From Candidatus Methanophagales archaeon (GTDB taxonomy: Archaea; Halobacteriota; Syntropharchaeia; Alkanophagales; Methanospirareceae): 12,966 nucleotides of DNA. Where the stretch lies: positions 1 through 12,966 of the forward strand of contig DAOUUS010000018.1 of assembly GCA_030668065.1 (NCBI GenBank), written 5' to 3'. The notes below the pieces were generated by a model. That model had not been told where the DNA came from. It worked only from the letters and a program-made list of their open reading frames with translations, and made no database searches. Below are positions 7,302-12,966 of this stretch, piece after piece. Positions within the stretch are counted from its first letter, which is position 1. Every line of letters begins with the position of its first letter. The position numbers and the translations under genes are program-made.

Positions 7302-9988
7302 TGGCGATACATCCTGACTTTCCAAAATCGCCGTACAGCATATTGAACCCGGACATCCGCTGGTTTCCTGCTGATGAGGCGCTCAGGGAATCAAGCTATG
7401 ACAAACTGCTGCCGCCTCTGGTGAATGCGCTGCGGGAAAAAGTCAAAGACTGGCGGGACAGCGGCTATGATGGGGCAAGTGACACAAGCAAAGCACTCCT
7501 TAACTGGTGGTTCAAGACAGAACATCTGATGCCCAAAGCGGATGGAACGACCGCCCCGTTTCTTTATTATTTCGCACAGCGTGAAGCGGTGGAGACGGTC
7601 ATTTATCTCTATGACGTGGTTCGCATAAAGGATAAATACGACCTACTGCGCTACGATTCGTCGGAAGCAGTATCTGCCGGGATGTTTGATGAAGATTGGC
7701 GGCGATTTGTAATAAAAATGGCAACCGGCAGCGGTAAGACCAAGGTGATTGGCCTGGTATTGGCATGGTGTTATTACCATAAACTCTATGAGCCTGATTC
7801 AGAGTTGGCACGTAATTTTTTGATAATCACCCCAAATATTATTGTGCTGGATCGGCTCCGAACGGACTTTAACGGTTTACGAATCTTTTCTAAAGATCCT
7901 GTGCTGCCAGACAATGGCTATGAAGGGCAGAACTGGCAGGATGATTTTCAGTTGACCCTGCACATTCAGGATGAGGTCAACATCACCCGCAAGACCGGGA
8001 ATATCTTTCTGACCAATATCCACCGTGTGTATGCAAGTCACGATGTAGAGCCGAGCTTCGACGATGATGACCTAATGGATTACTTCCTCGGCAAACGTCC
8101 CACGGGCAAGACTACAGACTCCACAGTGGATTTGGGAGGTATTGTCCGGGAGATTGACGAACTGGTGGTGATCAATGATGAAGCCCACCATATCCATGAG
8201 AAAAGTCTGGAGTGGTTCAAATCCATTGCAGACATTCACAATCGGCTCAAGCAGAAAGACCATTTTCTGTCCCTGCAGGTGGATTTAACGGCAACCCCTA
8301 AGCACAACAACGGCGCCATCTTTGTGCAGACCGTTTCTGACTATCCGCTGGTGGAAGCCATAACACAAAATGTGGTAAAACATCCGGTATTGCCGGATTC
8401 TGCCAGCCGGGCAAAACTGGGCGAGCGTCAAAGTGCCATTTTTGCGGAAAGGTATGCGGACTATCTCAATCTGGGAGTTGAAGAGTGGCGTAAAGCATAT
8501 ACTGAACATGAAAAATTGGAAAAAAAAGCGATTCTGTTTGTCATGACTGATGACACAAAAAACTGTGATGAAGTGGCGGAGTATCTTGCTGATAATTTCC
8601 CGGAACTTAAAGATTCCGTTCTGGTGATCCACACCAAGAACAATGGTGCGATTTCTGAGGCAGGCACGAGCAAGAATAAAGAAGAGCTTGAAAAACTGAG
8701 AAAGCAAGCCAATGAAATCGACGGCTGGGACAGCCCTTACAAGGCTATTGTATCTGTTATGATGCTGAAGGAAGGATGGGACGTCAGGAATGTAACCACT
8801 ATTGTGGGTTTAAGGGCGTATTCATCCAAGAGCAATATTCTGCCTGAACAGACTTTGGGTAGGGGTATTCGTTGCATGTATCCTGGGTCTGGCACGGAGG
8901 AATATGTCAGCGTGGTAGGGACAGATGCCTTTATGGATTTTGTTGAATCCATACAGAACGAGGGCGTTGAGCTTGAGCGCAAGCCAATGGGCGAGGGTGC
9001 AAAGCCCAAAACACCTCTTATCGTTGAAGTGGACAATGAAAACACGAAAAAAGATCTCGATGAGCTGGATATCAGGCTGCCTGTGCTGACTCCCCGTATA
9101 TTCAGGAATTATAAGAATCTTGAAGACCTGAATCCGGGCGCATTTGGGAACAAGAAAGTTGAATACAAACGTTTTTCCGAAGAAGAAAAGCGAGAGATTG
9201 TTTTCAAAGATATAACTACAGGCGAAGTTACGCACACGACAATACTTGAATCAGGCGCTGTTACGGACTACCGGAGTGTTATTGGATACTTCACTCAGAT
9301 CATTATGAAAGACCTTAGACTGGTCAGTGGTTATGATGTTTTATACGGTAAGGTTAAGGAATTCATTCAAAAGTTCCTGTTTGATAGGGAAATTGAGATT
9401 GATGATTTGAACACGTTAAGAAATCTCTCTGAACTGGAAGCAACAAGGACCGTTGTAGAAACGTTCAAGAAAATGATAAATGAGCTGACGGTGCAGGATA
9501 AAGGTGACGCGGAAATAAAAGACTATATCAAATTGCGCAAGACGAGGCCTTTTGTTGCTGGGGAACAAGGATATATAATTCCTAAAAAAAGTGTATTCAA
9601 TAAAATAATCGGCGACAGCCAACTTGAGCTAGAGTTTGCCTCTTTTCTTGAAGGTTGTGATGATGTCATTTCATACGTTAAAAATTATATGGCCGTGAAT
9701 TTCCGTATCGACTACGTGAATGCAGATGGTGACATCACAAATTACTATCCTGATTTTATCGTTAAAAAATCTGAAAATGAGATTTACATTATAGAAACCA
9801 AGGGACAGGAAGATCCGGATGTCCCATTAAAGATGAACCGTTTAAAACAGTGGTGCGAAGATATTAACCAATCGCAAAAAGATGCTGTATTCGATTTTGT
9901 TTTTGTGGATGAGGAAAGCGTCCACAAATACCGTCTGTCTTCGTTTGAGCAGCTTGTGAATACCTTTGAGGATTACAAAGGTGAATAA
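7301..9988 (+). CDS. res: Type III-like restriction helicase-endonuclease (Res)
   Basis: An 895-residue restriction subunit that would translocate or switch on DNA by ATP hydrolysis and cut, with Mod giving specificity. A superfamily 2 helicase core shows motif I ATGSGKT (141-147), a DEAH box in VVINDEAHH (289-297), motif III TATP (330-333), the type III-like VMMLKEGWDVRNV (486-498) and motif VI QTLGRGIR (517-524). A PD-(D/E)xK nuclease lies at the C-terminus, with D818 in YYPDFIV and E832/K834 in IIETKGQ. All key residues are present, so the enzyme looks intact. The ATG overlaps the HEPN stop as TAATG and is preceded by GAGGAGGG. GC changes from about 55% to about 38% near base 9000 (residue 567), after the helicase motifs, suggesting that the C-terminal third has a separate history. 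It is the last gene of the operon. Confidence 0.94.
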   Translation: MAIHPDFPKSPYSILNPDIRWFPADEALRESSYDKLLPPLVNALREKVKDWRDSGYDGASDTSKALLNWWFKTEHLMPKADGTTAPFLYYFAQREAVETVIYLYDVVRIKDKYDLLRYDSSEAVSAGMFDEDWRRFVIKMATGSGKTKVIGLVLAWCYYHKLYEPDSELARNFLIITPNIIVLDRLRTDFNGLRIFSKDPVLPDNGYEGQNWQDDFQLTLHIQDEVNITRKTGNIFLTNIHRVYASHDVEPSFDDDDLMDYFLGKRPTGKTTDSTVDLGGIVREIDELVVINDEAHHIHEKSLEWFKSIADIHNRLKQKDHFLSLQVDLTATPKHNNGAIFVQTVSDYPLVEAITQNVVKHPVLPDSASRAKLGERQSAIFAERYADYLNLGVEEWRKAYTEHEKLEKKAILFVMTDDTKNCDEVAEYLADNFPELKDSVLVIHTKNNGAISEAGTSKNKEELEKLRKQANEIDGWDSPYKAIVSVMMLKEGWDVRNVTTIVGLRAYSSKSNILPEQTLGRGIRCMYPGSGTEEYVSVVGTDAFMDFVESIQNEGVELERKPMGEGAKPKTPLIVEVDNENTKKDLDELDIRLPVLTPRIFRNYKNLEDLNPGAFGNKKVEYKRFSEEEKREIVFKDITTGEVTHTTILESGAVTDYRSVIGYFTQIIMKDLRLVSGYDVLYGKVKEFIQKFLFDREIEIDDLNTLRNLSELEATRTVVETFKKMINELTVQDKGDAEIKDYIKLRKTRPFVAGEQGYIIPKKSVFNKIIGDSQLELEFASFLEGCDDVISYVKNYMAVNFRIDYVNADGDITNYYPDFIVKKSENEIYIIETKGQEDPDVPLKMNRLKQWCEDINQSQKDAVFDFVFVDEESVHKYRLSSFEQLVNTFEDYKGE

Positions 9989-9997
9989 AAACTTTCT

Positions 9998-10040
9998 CAT
10001 GTCTGTGGGTTTGGCTGTTAAATGCGGACATGTTTTACCT
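9998..10040 (+). terminator. Possible hairpin/T-run at the end of the operon
   Basis: In the 119-bp gap between the convergent res and Trm5-like genes, catgtctg and cggacatg can pair (one G:U) around a long loop and are followed by TTTT. Archaeal terminators usually need only T-runs, so this is a weak candidate. Nothing else is seen in the gap. Confidence 0.25.
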
Positions 10041-10107
10041 GAAGAACAGTAACCTCCTTTTCTCTGAACGTTTCATTTTAGGAAGATACACAATCCCGAT
10101 TCGTTGG

Positions 10108-10959
10108 CTAAACAAAAGCTATTCGCAAATCCAAAACCACGTGATATTTCCGTGGACCCACCGAACGCACAATCCGCTTTTCCTCCACTTCTAGTCTCAA
10201 CGAATCCTCGCAGGATATAATGTCTTTCACACGTTCAAAAGGCGTATCAAACAAATTGTCAGCCCTGCTCCCCGTGGAAACGGCATAAAAATGTATCATA
10301 CATTCCTTTTTCGTCTTCAACGCCTTTACCGCTGCGGGCAAGAACGAATACGCATCTTCGGGCAACGGCATCAGAACACGATCCGCAACACCTTCTAACT
10401 TATCTAATTCTGTTCGTGCATCGCCTAAAATCGGTATCACCTGCCCTTCCACCTTGTTCAATGCTACATTCTCCCGCATATATTCATACGCATACGGGTT
10501 CACGTCAATAGAATAAATCGTTGTTTGTGGTTGTGTCTTCGCTATGAGAATGGAGAAACAGCCCACACCGGAAAACATGTTTATTATCGTATCGCCCGGC
10601 GCGACTTTTTGGGCTACTCTCTGCCGTTCGTAAGAGAGTCGTGGCGAGAAGAACACGTGCTCGAGGTCCACTTTGAAGATGCACCCGTACTCTCTATGCG
10701 TGGTCTCCAGCTTAGCAGCGCCCCATATCACGTCCAGAGCTCTTGTTCGGTATAACTCCTCGGTATGTGAGTGAAGCGGAACGGCTACGATGGTTCTCGC
10801 TTTTGGATAAAACGCATGGAACGCTTCTGCGATTCGTTCCTTCTCCGGTTCCAATTCAGGGTGGAGCCGTATTACGATTATGTCGCCAATTATGTCGTAC
10901 GAGTGTATCGCGTTTTTCAGCTCGGGTTCCGTTAGTATGTTTTTCCTTATTGCTATCAC
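10108..10959 (-). CDS. Trm5-family (COG2520) tRNA methyltransferase, short form
   Basis: A 283-residue class I SAM methyltransferase of the archaeal Trm5/TYW2-like family, whose known members methylate G37 (N1) or build wyosine-type bases in tRNA. Conserved features are YDIIGDIIVI (21-30), CIFKVDLEHVFFSPRLSYER (93-112), SAM motif I NMFSGVGCFSI (127-137), D152 in YSIDVNPYAYEYM with ENVALNKV after it, and DRVLMPLP (193-200). In Trm5 the last motif is normally NLP; here the Asn position is Pro198. Family members are often about 330 residues; this one starts near the D2 domain and lacks the small D1 domain. It could be a Trm5 paralogue with another target base. The start is GTG at 10959, overlapping the previous stop as GTGA, so translation is coupled to the RelA/SpoT-domain gene. 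Confidence 0.87.
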   Translation of the reverse strand: MIAIRKNILTEPELKNAIHSYDIIGDIIVIRLHPELEPEKERIAEAFHAFYPKARTIVAVPLHSHTEELYRTRALDVIWGAAKLETTHREYGCIFKVDLEHVFFSPRLSYERQRVAQKVAPGDTIINMFSGVGCFSILIAKTQPQTTIYSIDVNPYAYEYMRENVALNKVEGQVIPILGDARTELDKLEGVADRVLMPLPEDAYSFLPAAVKALKTKKECMIHFYAVSTGSRADNLFDTPFERVKDIISCEDSLRLEVEEKRIVRSVGPRKYHVVLDLRIAFV

Positions 10960-12353
10960 TGCTCTTCTTTTGCTAGTCGAGCTTTTGCAAGCTTTTCATG
11001 ACGTTCGTTGAAGACATGAAATATTTTTAGAGTATTTTCATCATGAGTACTTATTGCTAAATCCCTGGCTCTTATCAGTAATTTCATTCCACTTTTGACA
11101 TCCTCGACTGTTGGTCCCAATACTATCTTAACAAATGCTGCGGTATCCAAATATTTAGGATCATCAGGATGGTCATGAGATAACTGGTCACTACACTCAA
11201 ATGCCTGCGTTTTAACGTCTTCTTTAACCGCTCTTTTCGCAAGCACCGCATCGGCCACCCAGTAACAACAATTGTCTTGGTAATGTGATACATTATCCCC
11301 AATACGTTTCGCATTTTTTACTGCAGCATTTCCATGTTTGATTGCCTCTTCAAAGCGACTAAGTGCCCAATAAAATCCTGCTATGGCATCTTCTGCCGTA
11401 GGGTTTTGAGGGTTCGTAGTTAAAAATTCTCGAGCTAATGCAAGAGCCATCCGTTCTTGTGCTATCGTTCCCTGTTTTAGAGCGACATAACCCACAAACT
11501 TAATTAAATCTTTATTCACGTGCTTCTCTCTCATGTAACAGTTAATGAAACCATTAACCCTGGCCATATTGGTACGGGAAAGAGGAAAAATCTCAGCCCG
11601 CTCAAGTTCCAAATCTAAATTACAGTACTCTCGAAAACAGTCAAAAATACCCGATGAGATGGATAAGTATAGGTAAGTTGCTGCTGCTATGCATCTATGT
11701 TCTTTTTCTTCCTCTTCTAATTTTTGAATCATTGACCGAATGGTTTCGCTTTGATCATCATGAGCGGCCAGACTTGCACTTTGATTTTTTAGTGCCGATA
11801 CCAGCTCCACATCAATCGGCTCTTCATGCTTATAAGTAACATCATGAGTTTGTGCATCCCATGCCTCTTGGATCATCGTTTTTATCTGTATCTCACATTT
11901 TGCACCCATAAGAAAAGGCATTACAGTGATAAGCTCAGGGCTAGGTTCGGCAACAAAATGCCATCCCCGATACCCTGCATCTGAGGTTCTCATAGCTTCA
12001 CCACTTGTGCGTGGCTTTACAATGAAAGGGAGCTGGAGAAACATCTCATCTATAACTTCCATAGCGCAAGATGTGTAAGGACATACTACTTTTATACCTA
12101 CCAAATCTTCAATTGAACCAAAATCATAATCGGGTTTTTCTTTGCGTTTCGTATTAATCTTGCTAACAACACTTTTTATACTCTTAACTTCAGGGCGGGG
12201 TTGCACATAACGAATTAAGTGCCTATCACTTAAAAGTCTCTGATCTTCAAATATATCAAAAATAAACGATTGGAACCTTCTTAACTTTCCTACATACCAA
12301 GGGTCCATTAGGTGTTCTTCCCACTGGGCTACTTCATCCTCACTTATGCACAT
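10956..12353 (-). CDS. RelA/SpoT synthetase-domain protein with TPR-like C-terminal half
   Basis: A 465-residue protein with a RelA/SpoT nucleotidyltransferase domain at about 50-200: VKSIKSVVSKINTKR (56-70), SIEDLVGIKVV (80-90, D83 metal ligand), AGYRGWHFV (126-134, Y128 base-stacking), and CEIQIKTMIQEAWDAQTH (153-170, E154 catalytic) ending in YKHE. These residues are kept, so pyrophosphate transfer is plausible. There is no HD hydrolase domain and no TGS/ACT regulatory region. Residues 215-465 are helical and TPR-like (for example 320-352 and 400-435). In bacteria, synthetase-only members make ppGpp-like nucleotides or act as toxins that pyrophosphorylate nucleotides or the tRNA 3' end; which applies here is unknown. 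An in-frame TGA lies 6 nt before the ATG at 12353, so it cannot start earlier; M16 is an alternative. It is coupled to the Trm5-like gene by a 4-nt overlap. Confidence 0.87.
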   Translation of the reverse strand: MCISEDEVAQWEEHLMDPWYVGKLRRFQSFIFDIFEDQRLLSDRHLIRYVQPRPEVKSIKSVVSKINTKRKEKPDYDFGSIEDLVGIKVVCPYTSCAMEVIDEMFLQLPFIVKPRTSGEAMRTSDAGYRGWHFVAEPSPELITVMPFLMGAKCEIQIKTMIQEAWDAQTHDVTYKHEEPIDVELVSALKNQSASLAAHDDQSETIRSMIQKLEEEEKEHRCIAAATYLYLSISSGIFDCFREYCNLDLELERAEIFPLSRTNMARVNGFINCYMREKHVNKDLIKFVGYVALKQGTIAQERMALALAREFLTTNPQNPTAEDAIAGFYWALSRFEEAIKHGNAAVKNAKRIGDNVSHYQDNCCYWVADAVLAKRAVKEDVKTQAFECSDQLSHDHPDDPKYLDTAAFVKIVLGPTVEDVKSGMKLLIRARDLAISTHDENTLKIFHVFNERHEKLAKARLAKEEQ

Positions 12354-12436
12354 CTCTTTTCAAGTGAATATTCTGTCCCAAATCCCTCTTCTAAGCGGTC
12401 ATAAATACTTACCTGATTTTTCCTGGTTCTGGCCAT
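12344..12436 (-). other. Short frame overlapping the start of the RelA/SpoT-domain gene
   Basis: An ATG at 12436 opens a 30-codon frame (MARTRKNQ at the start, FGTEYSLEKRCA at the end) that stops at 12344, overlapping the RelA/SpoT-domain start by 10 nt in another frame. The second half reads like coding sequence. It could be the tail of a small gene whose better start is at 12459 in a different frame, broken by a frameshift, or it may be chance. Confidence 0.22.
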
Positions 12437-12459
12437 GTCTTTTCAGTTACTTCAATCAT
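12409..12459 (-). other. Mini-ORF with strong ribosome-binding site (16 aa)
   Basis: ATG at 12459 follows GAGGAAAG and reads MIEVTEKTWPEPGKIR before TAA at 12411-12409. It has a better ribosome-binding site than its neighbours. Together with the overlapping frame at 12436-12344 it may be the front part of a frameshifted small gene between the antitoxin and the RelA/SpoT-domain gene. It has no recognised family. Confidence 0.25.
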
Positions 12460-12493
12460 ATCTTCTTTCCTCTCGCTTTTGCCTTACTTTATG

Positions 12494-12509
12494 AGTATAG
12501 CACTATACT
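12494..12509. promoter_or_regulatory. 16-bp inverted repeat, candidate operator
   Basis: The perfect inverted repeat agtatag-ca-ctatact lies 6 nt beyond the antitoxin stop and about 140 nt before the RelA/SpoT-domain gene. Size and place fit a dimeric repressor site for the downstream genes; it could also be a weak terminator stem for the antitoxin transcript. Confidence 0.4.
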
Positions 12510-12514
12510 TACTA

Positions 12515-12721
12515 TTAAAAACCAAATGCTTTTAAATACTTTTGCCAAGAGGAAACTTTTTCTTCACTGCTTAGCTCAATGTTTTCTCTAATCTTTTTAA
12601 GCACTTCGATTCCTTTCCCGCCTTCAACCAATCTTTCAATAAAATCACTGAGCGGCGCATCCCCTTTCAGCATGCGAAGTTTCTCATATACCTCATCCCT
12701 TACCGTTATTGTTTTGGCCAT
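12515..12721 (-). CDS. VapB-like antitoxin (DUF217/UPF0330 type), no PIN toxin beside it
   Basis: A 68-residue protein (from the ATG) with the archaeal VapB-like pattern: MAKTITVRDEVYEKLRMLKG forms the N-terminal DNA-binding strand and helix, followed by APLSDFIERLVEGG and a charged C-terminal tail ending YLKAFGF that would contact a toxin. Such antitoxins are normally followed directly by a VapC PIN RNase. Here the next 160 bases hold only mini-ORFs and the next full gene is the RelA/SpoT-domain protein, so it is either an orphan, the remnant of a VapBC pair, or the antitoxin of an unusual partner. The ATG at 12721 is chosen over a TTG two codons earlier because it matches the family start. 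No Shine-Dalgarno site is visible, and an AT-rich TATA-like run lies about 28-40 nt upstream, which fits a leaderless transcript. Confidence 0.82.
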   Translation of the reverse strand: MAKTITVRDEVYEKLRMLKGDAPLSDFIERLVEGGKGIEVLKKIRENIELSSEEKVSSWQKYLKAFGF

Positions 12722-12748
12722 GTTCAAATTTAATTGATTTCAATAGGA

Positions 12749-12761
12749 TTTAAAATAAAAT
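12749..12761 (-). promoter_or_regulatory. TATA-like element for the VapB-like antitoxin gene
   Basis: The minus strand reads TTTTATTTTAAAT about 28-40 nt before the antitoxin ATG. This is near the distance expected for an archaeal promoter with a leaderless or very short leader mRNA, consistent with the missing ribosome-binding site. Confidence 0.4.
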
Positions 12762-12780
12762 ATTCGTTGTGAGTTCCCTA

Positions 12781-12800
12781 AGTCTATTTCAGTCTATTTC
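12781..12800. repeat. Tandem 10-bp repeat (two units)
   Basis: agtctatttc occurs twice in direct succession, about 20 bp upstream of the TATA-like run of the antitoxin gene. The position allows an activator or repressor site, but two units may also be chance slippage. Confidence 0.5.
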
Positions 12801-12848
12801 TTTCTCAAGGATAACTGCTTCTGTTCAATCTTTGTTTCTTTGGTAAAG

Positions 12849-12867
12849 CTTTCTTTTCAAAAGAAAG
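12849..12867. terminator. 19-bp near-palindrome after the partial gene
   Basis: ctttctttt-c-aaaagaaag is a perfect inverted repeat with 9-bp arms and a single centre base, starting 6 nt past the stop of the minus-strand gene at 12874. It may fold as a hairpin at that transcript's end, or be a protein-binding site. No clear T-run follows on the minus strand. Confidence 0.35.
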
Positions 12868-12873
12868 GTTTGT

Positions 12874-12966
12874 TTACAAAAACCGGAACACCTCCGGCAA
12901 CTCCCCCACGACCTCCCGGAACTTGACCGGCCAATTATCCTGATCAAAACCCTTCTGAGCCAAAAA
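12874..12966 (-). CDS. C-terminal 30 codons of an unrecognised protein (start outside window)
   Basis: Read on the minus strand from the window edge, one frame stays open for 30 codons to TAA at 12876-12874 (for example FDQDNWPVKFREVVGELPEV). The GC-rich, third-position-biased text contrasts with the AT-rich flank just past the stop, which supports real coding sequence. It is too short to assign a family. It runs in the same direction as the antitoxin, RelA/SpoT-domain and Trm5-like genes, but about 150 bp of intergenic DNA separates them. Confidence 0.55.
   Translation of the reverse strand, partial: FLAQKGFDQDNWPVKFREVVGELPEVFRFL

Noticed and set aside
8285..8707. Minus-strand open frame of 140 codons under res
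   Set aside because: It is antisense to the helicase core and is Phe/Ile/Arg-rich shadow text.
12722..12727. TTG start two codons before the antitoxin ATG
   Set aside because: The family normally begins at MAKTITV, and no ribosome-binding site favours the TTG.
1..12966. CRISPR array, tRNA or rRNA genes
   Set aside because: No regularly spaced repeats, cloverleaf-like segments or rRNA signatures were seen on reading either strand; weak or intron-split tRNAs could be missed by eye.

Overview
The window looks archaeal, most likely a euryarchaeon of the methanogen/ANME type. The support is a Trm5/COG2520-type tRNA methyltransferase, a cobalamin-binding radical SAM protein of the kind common in archaea, a VapB-like (DUF217/UPF0330) antitoxin, AT-rich TATA-like intergenic stretches, and one start with no clear Shine-Dalgarno site that may be leaderless. 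The exact lineage cannot be settled from this sequence.

Layout. (1) 1-614, plus strand: the C-terminal part of a sensor histidine kinase cut by the window edge. (2) 683-2434, minus strand: a B12-binding/radical SAM protein. (3) 2616-9988, plus strand: a six-gene, tightly coupled operon. It holds a type III-like DNA methyltransferase (mod), an XRE-HTH/ImmA-type metallopeptidase protein, a DUF4411 PIN-like protein, an MNT-type nucleotidyltransferase, a HEPN protein, and a type III-like restriction helicase-nuclease (res). (4) 12721-10108, minus strand: an orphan VapB-like antitoxin, then a RelA/SpoT-synthetase-domain protein with a TPR-like C-terminal half, then a Trm5-family methyltransferase that overlaps it by GTGA. 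(5) 12966-12874, minus strand: the last 30 codons of an unrecognised gene.

The central operon is the most interesting part. It is a restriction-modification system with two toxin-antitoxin-like modules (XRE-ImmA/DUF4411 and MNT/HEPN) lodged between mod and res, all joined by ATGA or TAATG overlaps or very short gaps. The XRE-ImmA/DUF4411 pair is bracketed by a 27-bp direct repeat with one mismatch. The first copy is the last eight codons, stop and ribosome-binding site at the end of mod. The second copy lies just before the MNT gene, where it encodes nothing but still supplies the Shine-Dalgarno site and the ATGA start. The simplest reading is that mod once ran straight into MNT, and the two-gene cassette was inserted with duplication of the junction. 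GC content also shifts sharply inside mod (the putative target-recognition segment) and inside res (from about residue 567), which suggests modular exchange.

The 3' region is a second candidate system. A RelA/SpoT nucleotidyltransferase without an HD hydrolase domain is translationally coupled to a tRNA methyltransferase and preceded by a VapB-like antitoxin with no PIN toxin. Toxic small alarmone synthetases of this fold are known to act on tRNA or nucleotides in bacteria, so a tRNA-directed stress or defence role is possible, but this is inference.
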